A DNA stretch of 64,000 bases from Uranotaenia lowii (GCF_029784155.1 NC_073693.1:353404591-353468590); one strand, 5' to 3'. Shown: positions 24,574 through 36,533, numbered from the stretch's first letter. The notes: generated by a model from the sequence alone, not told the origin. Made by a program: numbers and translations.

Positions 24574-26689
24574 CTGAAAAGAGAGCAAGAACATAGAAAT
24601 GATATTTAAATTACATACATACGTTTATGCTAATGAGATACATTTAGTGGTATTGCTTTTGGATTCCCGAAACGGTGACCCTGTTTATGACCAATAAGGT
24701 ACGATTTTCTTCATCGATACTATTCGAAAATTGATTTTTAAGGAGAGTATTTGAAATTAATTTTATAAGTTAAAAGTTTTGATGTTTAATTTTTAAATGG
24801 AGCAGTTTTCTTTTAAGTTGCAAACGCAAGATTTATAACCGTGGCTCAACTAAATACGGATAGCAGACAAGATGTTCGTTAGATAAATCGGCACATATGG
24901 TGACCGTGACAGGTTTAAGAAATTAATCATAGGAAGAAATCTCTAAAAATCGAGGTAAATGTAAACAAACGATCAATAGACAAACATGCAAAATGAAAAT
25001 TAAAAGTTTTCAATTAATATGTTCAAGTTATCGTTTGAAAGATGTAACACATTAAAGACAATTTCAAGCAAGGACAACTTCAAGCAAGGACAACTTCAAG
25101 CAAGGGCAATTTAAAAACACTAATAGAAAACAAATTGGAAAGAACAGCTTTGAAATATCTGGGAACAATCCAAGTCTAATGAGATTTTTCCGGAATTTTC
25201 AGCAAGGATGATCCATTGTTTTAAAGTGGAATGAGAAGACAGCTTACAATTAAAAAAAGCTAGTCGAGAAAATAGCCTTTGAAAAAATATGAAAAAACTG
25301 ATATTTGATCATGAAATTCCATCAAAGTTCATTGTCAGATTTAAAATCATATTTAAGGCTTCCAAAAAAACTTTCGTGATTATTTTTGTAAAACTTGCTC
25401 AAAAACTTTCATTTTGGGGTTCTAAATAAAAAATTTTTACAATACAGTATTGTTAGTATGATTTGCCAAATATAAAGTGAATAAATCCGGGAATTTTTCA
25501 ATAAAATCCATCGAAATCTAGTTCCAAATTTTGTATTAAATATCCGGGTAAACTCGGATAAAACCGGGCAATCTGGCAAACTTAATCTTGCCACATTTTG
25601 TTTTCAAATGCACCCAAAATATGGTATCATTGTGCATTCAAAATTTCTTCCGGAAGGTAGCCCAAACGAGGTATCATAATAAATCAAAATATGACTCGGT
25701 TTTTTTTTGCAGAAATGATAAGGACAAATTAAAATTAATGATGCTTCATTTATTTATTACTGAAAATTCAAATCCGCAATTTGCTGGTAACTTCTATCTA
25801 AATTGTATGTTTGCTTTCAGTTCGATCAAACTTTTGGCATTTCAATAAACTTACATTTTTTTTATCGCAGAAAATGGAACATCAAATCATGATATCATTT
25901 CCATCTCAATTTTCTACTCGATGAAAATAATAAAACCTTGATGATGCCTTGTATTGTTGTCTTGAAAAAAACAAAACCTTACCTTATTTATGTGTTGGTT
26001 TGGCATCCGTTATTGATTCTTCAATAAGACCTAATTTTGCCATCGGGAAAAATGCGGCACTAAATTATGCATAATTTTCATTTTGGCAATGATAGCTCAT
26101 TTTGGTTACTGTTAGCTGTTGATTTAGGCTACATGGTCTGCTCGAGATAAGCTTCTGATGAACGTTTTGAAAGGGTTTTTAATCAGCTTAGAACTTTATG
26201 AAAAAAATGAAAAAAATCAACTTCTGGGACTTCTTTGGCCTCGGTTCTGTGGAATTTTTCAGAATTAAGTTTTAAAATAACTCATGTACCCATTTTAATC
26301 GTAACAAGCCATCTTAAATTATTGATCTTGGTGTATAATTCTTTTTATTTTCATATTTCCCTATCTATCCCTAAAAAATGAAATAGAAGTAAGCAAACTA
26401 TTGTAAAAAAACGAGTTTAATTTCTGTAATGTACTAAAAGCTATAAATTAAGTTTTCGTTAGACGTGCGCGTTTTGGTTTGTTGGTTTCTATGGATTTTT
26501 TACGTGGTGTTGTACTGAAATTTCATATTTAATAAGTAAAAAATAAAAAAGCAAATTATGTTACAATATTGTTTATTGAAAATTCTCATTTTGCAATTGG
26601 TAATTAATGAAATTTTTTTTGCCGAACCATTATTGTTAATGAGTGTATTTGGATACCACAACACTTATTTAATTTTTATTTCAATATTA
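24574..26689. other. AT-rich intron-like stretch
   Basis: Upstream intron of the exon above. It holds a short tandem repeat, three 16-bp units of GACAACTTCAAGCAAG at 25058-25105, and an inverted copy of the GCCAGATTGCCCGG repeat (about 25440-25600, minus strand). No gene was seen. Confidence 0.5.
25440..25600 (-). repeat. Dispersed GCCAGATTGCCCGG repeat, copy 2 (inverted)
   Basis: The reverse complement reads AAGTTTGCCAGATTGCCCGG, then CGGATATTTAATACAAAATT, matching the copy at 19668. The left limit is not clear. Confidence 0.6.
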
Positions 26690-27312
26690 TGTAATATAGC
26701 TATCATTTAATGATGATGACATAATTTCTCAAATCATGAGATAGTTTTTAAAGTTTTTGATACTTCTAGAAAATTTATAAAAAATTGACCAATAAATGTA
26801 CAAATTTTTACATTTTTCGATGCCGTAAAAAACTTTACCCAGTATGACGGATTGGCTCAATGATATCACCTACAAACTTTATATTGCTTTAATCATCCTA
26901 TACCAAAACTGTTGGTGTAAAAATATTTTCCGGACAAGCACCAAATTTTTAAAAATAAATATTTTCATAATTCACTTATTACTCTGAGCTAAAATGCATC
27001 AAAATGCAAATCAAAGGTTCACCTTTTAAATCTTGTTTCCATATGCTGGAGTATGATTGTTTTGCATCACGCAGTTTAATTTCAAAATTTCATAAATTTT
27101 TATGATCTCAGCTAGTAGACTTTTTTGTAGTATTTTTTACCCCTAAATGTATGCAGCATCCTTATGCTTTTTCTTCCACAACATTTTTGACAGCGAAAAT
27201 ATAAAATTTAATTCAAACAAAGCCAAAAATTACTGCAATTGGTGCTTTATGCGTTATAACATTACAAATATATCGAAAACTATAAATTTTCAATCTGGTT
27301 TCATACAGTAAA
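26690..27312 (+). repeat. Dispersed GGGGCATNATGCAAC-family repeat, copy B
   Basis: Shared with copy C (51.3 kb): TCATTTAATGATGATGACAT, the block around CAAATCAAAGGTTCACCTTT, CCCCTAAATGTATGCAGCA and TGGTGCTTTATGCGTTATAA. The copy is cut by insertion of the hAT-like element at 27314, and its remainder may continue after 30691. Confidence 0.7.
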
Positions 27313-28059
27313 CAGGGCTGGTAGCGAGTCACTTTTTAGTGACTTGGTCACTTTTTTTGGGTCAGTCACTAAAAAGTCACTTTTTTCATCATTTGGTCAC
27401 TAAAGTCACTATTTTCCGAAAAATGGTCACTTATCACCAAAAGTCACTTTTTTCACCGATAATAAACCAATGGAAGAGTAATTTGAATTGCGCGTGTTAA
27501 TATTGACGGTAGTAACGGTAAATTACTTGATCAGTCAGTCAGAAATTTTTTTCGCCTCCGGAAAAATTTCGCCTCCGGCGGAATTTCGGCATGAATCACC
27601 CTTGGCTTGAGACATTTCGATCTAAGACATTATTTGACGTTCGTGAATTGAAACTAACTTTGATCGTAGATTCTAGTTTTTAGTTCAATCAACCTTTTGT
27701 ATTGGAACTCAAAACTTGATATACAAAAACTCTATCTCGCCTTTAGTTAGAATGGGTTTTTATTAAGAAGTGTAACTAAAATTGAGATTGAAACGAACCA
27801 TTTTTTTATGAAAAAAAAATCTTTTATGTCATAACAAATGTTATGATGATATGAAATATTCTTTAAAAAACAATTTCAGACTCAATTTTATTTCGTGTTT
27901 TTTGTTCTTCTAAATACTTAAAAAAAGGGTTGTAAAAATTTACACAAGGCCACAAAAATTACATTTTTTTTAGGTGCAATGAATTTAAACGGTAATTTCA
28001 ACTAATTTGGGTTCCCCGAATCTAAATATGTATGCAATATTTCTATCAGCTTTTATATT

Positions 28060-28440
28060 TATTATTATTTATTTCGTCTTTGGTTTAATTACCGTACAGA
28101 CTGATGACTTAAAAACTAGGAAATTCTTCTTAAGCCTATTTTAAAACGACGTTTGCACATATTAAAATTAAACAAATTATACACTAAATTAAAAAGTTCA
28201 CAACACTTGTCAATAGGGTGGTTTTGGCCATAGGCAGTACGGTGGTAAGGAATTGAAAGAAACTGACGTTGTCGAAGTGTTCTCGTTGGTACATAAATGT
28301 TAACACGTTGTAGAATGTAAGCACAGTCAATACGGTTGGTCAATGTGTCGAATATAAAACCTTGCAGCAGTTCGACGCGCCGCTTTTCGAGTGAGGTTAG
28401 ACATATCAGAGCACACCTTTCCTCGTACGGTGGGTTTGTT
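28060..28440 (-). pseudogene. Jockey-like LINE, ORF2 C-terminal fragment
   Basis: On the minus strand, codons from about 28436 to 28116 read CALICLTSLEKRRVELLQGF, then LTNRIDCAYILQRVNIYVP, and a terminal FLSIPYHRTAYGQNHPID with a CCELFNLV segment. This is the usual C-terminal end of LINE ORF2 proteins of the jockey group. It is followed on that strand by a short 3' region and an A/AATA-rich tail near 28050. The larger minus-strand LINE at 56.4-60.9 kb has the same C-terminus (DCPQLLQNINIYAPTRRL). The copy is truncated at its 5' side, probably at insertion, and bounded by the palindrome. Confidence 0.8.
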
Positions 28441-28474
28441 ATTGAAATGAAAATAATTTAAAATCTTTAGAGAA

Positions 28475-29064
28475 GTTTGTTACTTTGATTTATCGGCCTA
28501 GCGGTGAAAAGTGATGTCCTTTTTAGTAGGGACATCTAAAGATTATGAAATTTTTTTTTTTTATATAGATGGATAGAAGGTTAGAAGAAATGAAAGATGG
28601 TGAAAATGAGCGGGTAGAATTTGTCTAGAAGCATTACCATCACATACCAAATTTTTGTTCCTCACGAGCCTACTACTATGAAGTGGTAGATACAGATAGA
28701 GTTGCATCTACCACCACACATTAGTAGGCTTAGCGTGGTCCGCCCCACAAGCGAGAACTTGTAGTGCGGACGAACTACAAGTTCTCGCTTGTGGGGCGGA
28801 CCACGCTAAGCCTACCAATGTGTGGTGGTAGATGCAACTCTATCTGTATCTACCACTTCATAGTAGTAGGCTCGTGAGGAACAAAAATTTGGTATGTGAT
28901 GGTAATGCTTCTAGACAAATTCTACCCGCTCATTTTCACCATCTTTCATTTCTTCTAACCTTCTATCCATCTATATAAAAAAAAAAAATTTCATAATCTT
29001 TAGATGTCCCTACTAAAAAGGACATCACTTTTCACCGCTAGGCCGATAAATCAAAGTAACAAAC
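28475..29064. mobile_element. 590-bp near-perfect palindrome (fold-back element)
   Basis: Two 291-bp arms (28475-28765 and 28774-29064) are reverse complements with one mismatch seen, in the CATTAGTAGG/CATTGGTAGG pair. The spacer is 8 nt, GCGGACGA. The outer ends read GTTTGTTACTTTGATTTATC. The arms carry a conserved block with TAGATGCAACTCTATCTGTA and GACATCACTTTTCACCGC that recurs at 6812-7933. No coding frame is present. The near absence of arm divergence means recent formation or ongoing gene conversion between arms. It lies inside the hAT-like element. Confidence 0.95.
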
Positions 29065-30560
29065 AAAAATTACGGTGGTTAATCTCTTCATATCTTTAGA
29101 GAAGTTTCTGCACTTTCTTTTTACAAAAACTCAAATCAAAAACATATTATTTAGAAATAAAAGTTTTATATGAATTAATGAGCTTTAAATAGAATCAAGT
29201 TTTTTTTTACACTTTCGGCTGTGATGTCAAAAATACTTGTAATGACATTTTTCCATAATCACATATCTATCAATTTTACTAGTTATAAACTCTTTATTAC
29301 CATGAAACATGTTTATTGAAAAAACTCTTCCTGAAATGTTTTTAAAAACTAATCTTTTGCATTTCCATACTGTTTTTTCATTTTTTTAAATAAATCTTCC
29401 GAGTTTTATTGTACAGTTTTTTTTTCAATTTTATAATCAACTTGCCGGATATTTTTTTAACCAAACTTTTTAAATTTTTAAGACATATTTTTAACAATTG
29501 TTTCCTTGTTTTTAAATTCTAAATTTTCGTGTTCTTCAACCATAAACCTTTAACTCCAAATTTTAAATAAAAAAAACATAATTTCAACCTTCTGTTCTTT
29601 CAGGACCCAATATTTTAATCAAAAGAGACAAAATACTCAGAGTTTGTAATTCAAAGCTTAAAAACCTGCGATTGAAACTTTAAAAACTTTTTATTAATAT
29701 TTGTTATATGAAATCATATTTTTGGATCGATCATGATTTTTAAATTTATATAAAAAGTTTGAAAAATTGTTCTAAGTAGCAACTTTCAAAATAAATTTGA
29801 ATACGCAGTGTTAATAACAAAAGTTTTGAACTCATTATTTTTAATTTTTTATCAGTTTTTATCATTCACATAATTAGGCATTTTCTAACATTTCTTTGTC
29901 ACTGTAGTTGAACATGGAGGATTTTACTTTATTAAAGGTTTTATGTCGGGCTTCTATAACTGGCACTTTTAAAATAATTATAAATATATTCTTCTTTTTA
30001 TAAAATTAAATTAAAACATCAAGCATTGAATAAATTCTGTTCAAAATTCATTTCTTATTCATTAATCGGTAATTTATATTTTAAATCGTGATTAAATATT
30101 TTTTGTTCAAATTAAAAAATTACAGCGGAATTTCTCACTAAACTTCCAGTTAAAAATGAGGAAAAGAATTCCAAATTTAGATGAATAAAAATTAACAATT
30201 ATTATCATTTTCCTAACATCTATTCATGCTTAGTTTTGTACAAGATTTGATATTTATTTTAGAATTCAGATATTTTTTAATTTTAAATTTGCTAAGAAAT
30301 TCATTTGAAACTAATTTATTCCTTACTTTCTTGACTTATCGAAAATTTGAAACATTCATTGTAATATGTTTCCAAAATTTTGTTTATCAGTCATTTTTTT
30401 AGTGTTTGTGTTGAACATGAGTGACAAACGGTGTAAGAAAACCCTTTCCTTTTCAATTGTTTATTTTTGGTATTGTTATTAATTTTATCTAAATTTGAAT
30501 TTTGAAAACCCCCCCCGGAAGGGTCCATCGCACATTTTTTGAACTTCAAAGTTATTTTTT
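29065..30560. other. AT-rich interior of the hAT-like element
   Basis: Very AT-rich with no coding frame, tandem repeat or recognisable motif. A C run occurs near 30511. Confidence 0.5.
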
Positions 30561-31076
30561 CGTTCTACATAGTCACTATTTGGTCACTTTTTTCGGTACT
30601 CAAAGTCACTATTTGGTCACTTTTTTTTCAAATTTTGGTCACTAAAGCCCCTACTATTTCATTGTCAAACCGCTACCAGCCCTGAGTAAACTATATAAAA
30701 TGGCAAATTTGAAATTTTCAAATCTTTGTTGAACAATTTCCAGAGTTATAAAAAATTTCCCCAAGACCTCATAGAACACAGAAGCCTAGAATTACTATTG
30801 ATTAGAATATTTCTTAGTTTACAAAATTTCAGTCTGCGGACTTAAGAATAAAATGAGTCAAAAAAATCGGCTTACCTTATTTTGGATATAAGCAAAAACT
30901 CTGCCGTTCGTTTCGACCAAAAAGAAAACTTTTTTGACAACAAGCTTTCTGAAATTCGAAAAAAATGCAATTCGACACACCCTAATGTACAATGGACAAA
31001 TAAGTGTTGAAACCGCGAAAAAATCAATATCTTCCTTCCTACTCTAAGAAAATCAATGAAAAAATAGTGACCTTAA

Positions 31077-31801
31077 GGGGGGGTAGGGTCTAACGGGTAA
31101 AAAAAACACCATTTTCACGTTTTTTTTTCTAGAGCTATCGTTCAAACAAATGTATTCAAATTTTTTGCATTATACAAAGCATCGTTAAAAGAACATTTAG
31201 TAATTTTTTTGTAAAAAAATATTGAAAAATGAGCCGGTGACGGAGCACTTTCGAGGATGCCTTTTAGAAAACAGGATTTGCGGTGGACACTGTATCTCAG
31301 AACCGAATCATCTGAAGTCAAAAAATCAGAGCAAAATATTTTTAATAGATGTTTTTCTGGACCCCAACGTTTTTATTTAACTTAAAAAATTTTTTATGAA
31401 ATTTTTGTGGCTGTTTGAAGTAAAAACTACGATTTTTCACGAAAAAATCCGCCATTTTTGGTCTGTAAAATCTCCCCAAAGTAAAAAAAAAAGAAAAACG
31501 TTGGGGTCTGGTATTTTATATGTAGAAAATATGTTCCAAATTTGAAAAGAATCGGATAAGTAGTTTTCAAATGACGATGTCCACGGACTTTAAAAATGTG
31601 CTTTCGAGAAAAACGCGTTTGATGTTTCTGCTCTTGCTTTCTTGCAGTATTAGATAGGAGGAGATAAAGGCCTATAATTTCTACAGTTTTGCTTCAATTT
31701 ACTTGAAAATTTGACACAACATTCTTGAAATGTTTTACAATAAGAAAATAAAAAAATAAAAAAAAAATCGATTTTTTGAAAGTGTTAGACCCTACCCCCC
31801 C
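31077..31801 (-). mobile_element. TTAA-flanked MITE, copy 2 (inverted)
   Basis: This 725-bp element is flanked by TTAA (31073-31076 and 31802-31805) with perfect ends GGGGGGGTAGGGTCTAAC. It is the reverse complement of copy 1 at 1870-2607 over its whole length, differing mainly in the G-run length (7 rather than 12-13) and scattered substitutions. Confidence 0.9.
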
Positions 31802-31879
31802 TTAAGTGAAAAAATCCGGAGAATCGATTCCATATAGTTTCAAATGCCGCACGAGCTTACGAACGGAAATTTTCAACCC

Positions 31880-33154
31880 CTAATTCCTCTTTATTTTGTC
31901 AATAATTCCACCAAAGAGCAAATTTGAACCTTAAAATTTTGAGCTATCTCGTGTGATTTCTTCTAAGAAATCGAATGATGGCTGTTCGAGGCATGCTTCG
32001 AAAAATAGAGATATAGCTGTTTTACCCTTAACTTCTCTACGTTTTTTTCAGTTAGTTCAGAAAAAGCGTGTTTGGACTTAATTTTATTTAGGCAAAAGAG
32101 TAACCGCACGCTTCATAAAATGGGTTTTTATTCTTAATTTCCCAACATTTTTCAATTAATTAAAAAAAAATCTTGTCCGGACTTGAAAATTCTAAACCAA
32201 AAGAGACCTATCTATCTTGTGTGATTTTTTTTCCGAGGAACCGAATGATGGCTGTCCGAAACACCGTACTCATGAAGTTATGGCTGTTTTATCATCAATT
32301 CCCATATATTTTTCAAATAATTAAGAAAAAAGCACGTTCGGACATAGAAATGTTGACGCAAATGTTGGAGAAATGATGGTGAAACATCAATAATTCCATT
32401 TTTCGTTGCGTGCAGTGCTTCATACAGCTTCATTCTATTTCTCGAAAAAAAAAAAAAAAATACACAAAATAGTTTACATTTAGTTCTAAATTTTCAAGTC
32501 CGAAATTTGTTTTTCTGAAATAAATGAAAAGTGTGGGGATATTCAGGGTAAAAGCAGCCATAACTCCATTTTTCGAAGCAAGCGAAGGCTCAAAAAGCTA
32601 TCATTTGATTTTTGAAAAAAAAAAAATCACACAAGATAGGTCTCATTTGGTTCAGAATTTTCAAGCTCGAACATACTTTTCCTGAATAATTTGAAAAATG
32701 TAGGGGAATCTAGGAGAAAACAGCCATAACTCCATTTTCCAAACTGTGCTTCAAACAGTCTGCATTCGATTCTTCGGAAAAAAATCATACAAGATAGGTC
32801 TCATTTGGTCCAGAATTTTTGAGTCCGGACATGTGTTTTTCCGAATTAACTGAGAAATGTAGGGGAATTGAAAGTAAAAACAGCCATAACTCAATTTTAC
32901 GAAGTGTGCGGTAGCTCAAACAGCAAGCGTTCGATTCCTTGGAAAAGTGTACACAAGATAGGTTGCGTTTGGTTCAATATTTTGAAGCCCGGACATGTTT
33001 TTTTTGTATTATTTAAAAAAACGTAGAGGAATAGAGGGTAAAACCCGCGATAACTTCATTTTTTGCGGTGTTTGCGGTGGAGTAAACAGCCATCATTCGA
33101 TTTCTCGAAAAGAAATCACGCAAGATAGGTCTATTAATGTTCAGAGTTTTCAAG
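31880..33154. repeat. Head-to-head satellite, ~160-170 bp unit
   Basis: Units contain CAAGATAGGTCTCATTTGG, TTCAAGTCCGGACATG, TGAAAAATGTAGGGGAAT and CAGCCATAACTCCATTTT. From about 32467 to 33154 they run forward, with ATAGGT at 32637, 32793, 32956 and 33125. From about 31880 to 32400 they run in reverse complement, giving an inverted junction near 32400-32460. Units are 70-85 percent alike. The array ends where mariner 2 is inserted (TA at 33155). Confidence 0.8.
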
Positions 33155-33156
33155 TA

Positions 33157-34219
33157 AAGGGTAATACGTTCAAAATTTGGTCAATATCAACTTGACGTAT
33201 TTCTTTCAATTTCGCATTTAAAAAACCTGAACACCCCTCATTTTGAAGGTGGGTGGGTGTGTGTAGAATGTTGCTCCTATTTTGATTTTGGGATTCACTC
33301 TTCAGTTGTCAAAATGCCGTCCAAGGAAGATGAGCAGCTTATCAAAATTTTGCTCGCGCATCGCGAAAATCCGAGCTACTCGCATGCAAAGCTGGCGAAA
33401 TCGCTAAAAGTTGCCAAATCAACCGTTACAAATGTAATTAAAGTGTTTGGGGAACGTTTGTCGACAGCCAGGAAGTCTAGATCGGGGGGAAATCAAAAAC
33501 CGGAAGCCGCTGAGACGACAAAGAGAGTTTCAAAGGTAGTTTCAAGCGAAGCTGCAGCTTTCTCTCCGAGATGCTGCAAATAAGCTGGGTGTATCGTCTA
33601 CAACCGTGCATCGAGCCAAAAATCGAGCCGGACTATGGACTTACAAGAAGGTAGTGACTCCAAATCGCGATGATAAACAAAATACGACGGCCAAGGCGCG
33701 ATCCTGGAAGCTGTACACGACGATGCTGACGAAGTTTGACTGCGTGGTAATGGACGACGAAACCTACGTCAAAGCCGGTCACAAGCAGCATCCAGGACAG
33801 GAGTTTTTCACGGCAAAAGGAAGGGGAAAGGTAGCAGATATTTTCAAGCACATAAAACTGTCAAAGTTATCTCAGTTAGTAGAAATACCTGTGGCTTGAA
33901 AGGCAGCATTTCCATAGCTTTCGGGACTGTCAACCAAGAAATTTACGTGCAAGAGTGTTTGAATAAACGTCTGCTGCCTTTCCTGAAAAAAAACACGGTT
34001 TTCCGTACTGTTTTGTCCGTATTTGGCATCTTGCCATTACGGTAAAATGGCCATGGAGTGGTATGCCGCCAACAACGTGCAGGTGGTTCCCAAGGACAAC
34101 AACCCTCCCAACACGCCAGAGCTCCGCCCAATTGAGAAATTTAGTTTGATTTTTTAAATAAACGATTTCCCCGATTTACACGCGTTTTCCCTTGACCAAA
34201 TTTTGACCGTATCACCCTT
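33157..34219 (+). mobile_element. Dead DD37E mariner-type transposon 2
   Basis: Flanked by TA (33155-33156 and 34220-34221). The left end AAGGGTAATACGTTCAAAAT and the right-end complement AAGGGTGATACGGTCAAAAT are inverted repeats over about 28 bases. At 1063 bp it is shorter than mariner 1 because of internal deletions. It lies at the edge of the 160-bp satellite. Confidence 0.9.
33314..34157 (+). pseudogene. Mariner-type (DD37E) transposase 2, broken
   Basis: An ATG at 33314 starts MPSKEDEQLIKILLAHRENP with an N-terminal helix-turn-helix (SHAKLAKSLKVAKSTVTNVI). The frame shifts near 33560, resumes with the linker and MDDETYVKAG in the stretch 33606-33899, stops, and continues shifted to an ELRPIEKF-type glutamate segment at about 34120-34140. 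The second catalytic aspartate region near 34020 is also out of frame. Sequence and TIRs differ from mariner 1, so the two come from different subfamilies. Confidence 0.88.
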
Positions 34220-34405
34220 TAAGATTTTTGGTGGATTATTTACAATATATAGAAGAACCTTTGAAAGACCGTAATATAGACAGCCAAACTTATTTACGCT
34301 AAATTGTTGAGTTTTTAAAAGCAAGCAATGCAAAGCTTCAATTTCTGTTGAATGTTAAAACAAGGCCAAACAATCAGTTTTGATATAAGATATGATGAAG
34401 ATGAT

Positions 34406-34724
34406 ATATGAGATATGAGATATGAGATATGAGATATGAGATATGAGATATGAGATATGAGATATGAGATATGAGATATGAGATATGAGATATGAGATAT
34501 GAGATATGAGATATGAGATATGAGATATGAGATATGAGATATGAGATATGAGATATGAGATATGAGATATGAGATATGAGATATGAGATATGAGATATGA
34601 GATATGAGATATGAGATATGAGATATGAGATATGAGATATGAGATATGAGATATGAGATATGAGATATGAGATATGAGATATGAGATATGAGATATGAGA
34701 TATGAGATATGAGATATGAGATAT
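34406..34724. repeat. GATATGA heptanucleotide satellite, homogeneous left array
   Basis: About 45 essentially identical tandem copies of GATATGA, preceded by a few degenerate units (34379-34405). The long Tyr-Leu-Ile-Ser-His-Ile-Ser frame on the minus strand is just its translation. The array is interrupted by the LTR retrotransposon at 34725 and continues in phase at 47317. Confidence 0.97.
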
Positions 34725-36530
34725 TGTAGCAGTCCTCATACTCGAAAATTCGATATTTTTTCTCCGCCTTTAAGTAGACCCAATTTGTCCGTCACTCGAT
34801 CGATCTCGAACATAATATCGATTCGCGCGATCGACGGTTTGAGTAATGCGGTTCGTCACGCTGGGGGAGACGTTCATACATTCTCCCGCGAGGTGTTGAA
34901 TTGTTTCAGCTAGAACCAATTAGCTACTGCGATTCTAATGCAGCTGCCGAAATTCTTATCTCTTGAGATAATCTCATAGAACTCTCAGGGATTATGAACT
35001 TCCGCCGAGGGCGTTCGTAGCAAGGTCACCTTCCCTGTTCTGAGAGCTCAAGGAGACGATCAAACGTTTCTTGAGTGTGATCGGCAGTGGAAGTGCGCGT
35101 GGGCCGAGATTGATTGGGTCCGAATTTTGGGTAAATTGAAGTGCGGTCAGGACCTTCAATTATAATTAGATTATTATTTGTTTGTTTAGGTAAATAAGCT
35201 AGGGAAGTTGCGTGCCTAGATAGTTAGAGCGTGTGATTCGTTGCATCATAAAAACTGCAGGTAAATTGTGCGTGTGAGAATAAATCGTGCGTTGTTTTAA
35301 TTTCTTTGTGCCGAAGAAGGCACAGCACATTTTTCCCACCAGAAGCGGATCAATCCAGGGATCACGCAGCACTCCGCTGCTTAATTTTCCCGCCACACCA
35401 GGAACACCCGACGTTCAGACCCGTCGGAAGCGAGGCGCTCCGTCTACATCGCGTCTCGGGGGAGTGTCGGGAACTCCGCGTGGCCGTGTGGGCCAACCAT
35501 TGTCACGGCCAACCAATCGCCAACCCAAGTGCTGCTCAAGGTCAAGGTAAGGCAGCACAGCGTCGGTCGACGACCTTTGACCGCAGGTCAAACCACCGAG
35601 CACGTCAGCCAAAGCACGTGCTTGTGCGAACATCATTCGCCGCCCCATCGACACCTTCTTCGAGCATCTGAGTCGTCAGCCAGCATCCGAGAGATGACTC
35701 CTCAGCATTAGGAGTCGTCACCGCCCGCCAACAGCTCTCTCCATCGCCGCCAGGTAACAGGGGCACAGGATCTGGTGAGTCCATCCCGTTGGGAAAGCTA
35801 TTATAGCATCGAAGGGGTCGTCATCGAATGACGAAAACGTGAATTTTCCCACCGAAATATGCTTGCGGACGGTTAACATAGCCCCGTCACGAACATGATC
35901 CAGTCGAGAGGTCGAATTTCCCGTACCACCGTTTAGGGAAACCCCGCTGGTGCAGCATAAAAGCCCGGGTGCGACAAGCTATGTTGCTCTAAAGCTTGTC
36001 GCATAAAACACGCACGATTTGGGGGGAATACATTTAGGCGTTAACGAGTCGCACGCATGATAGGATAGGTAGAATTTGAATGCTTTAAATGTTAGGATTT
36101 AGGAAATAAATAATTAAAATTGTAATTGTCATTTGATTTCTTTCTTACTTAATTGAAAGTTTTGACCGAACTGGGGTAGTCCGGGGTAGGACCTGGGGGG
36201 TTCATGGGCAATTAAGCTGTCGTTTGCATTTGGTATTCGGGAGGTCGTCAGCTCAGTGATGAGATTGCCAGGAATGGGCGATCTATAACTGAGTTGTTCT
36301 AAGGATTTTATGTTGATTGGTAGCAATTTCGTCATGTGTTAGTTTCGTCGCATTTTGGGTTAGCTATTTGGAGAGCCCTATCTGATCCGATCCTTAATCA
36401 CTTTTAAGGACAATTTATGGACTCGCCCTCAGCGGAGTCTCACCGGGCATATTAAACCGTGGCGTACGATCTCCTAACGGAGTGGCGCTTAAGTCGTACG
36501 CCAGTAAGGGATCGGTCAGTGGCGGCTACA
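34725..36530 (+). repeat. 5' long terminal repeat (1806 bp)
   Basis: It begins TGTAGC and ends GCTACA. It is unusually long for an insect gypsy-type element. Possible signals are CATAAAAG (35956) as a TATA-like box and AATAAA at about 35279 and 36105. A 9-bp inverted pair (GGCGTACGA at 36461, TCGTACGCC at 36494) lies close to the 3' edge. The middle part (35.3-35.8 kb) is GC-rich; its overlapping short frames on both strands are not believed to be genes. Confidence 0.97.
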
Positions 36531-36533
36531 TCT

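Larger units (their letters stand above)
27314..30684 (+). mobile_element. 3.4-kb hAT-like element with GTCACT subterminal arrays
   Basis: The termini are (C)AGGGCTGGTAGCG on the left and CGCTACCAGCCCTG on the right, perfect 13-14 bp inverted repeats. The flanks AGTAAAC (27307-27313 and 30685-30691) form a 7- to 8-bp target duplication. Within 140 bases of each end the motif (G)GTCACT recurs many times, as in subterminal transposase-binding arrays of hAT elements. No transposase frame remains. The interior hosts a LINE 3' fragment (28.06-28.44 kb), a large palindrome (28475-29064) and AT-rich filler. Confidence 0.85.

Noticed and set aside
34406..34724. CRISPR-like array
   Set aside because: Seven-base tandem repeats without spacers in an animal genome; a simple satellite.
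34374..34739. Minus-strand frame with Ile-Ser-Tyr-Leu repeats (also at 47404-48097)
   Set aside because: Pure translation of the GATATGA satellite; no start or domain context.
35199..35711. Arg/Pro-rich frames on both strands in the LTR (and identical ones at 45985-46497)
   Set aside because: Overlapping shadow frames in a GC-rich LTR; the identical pair reflects LTR duplication, not two genes.
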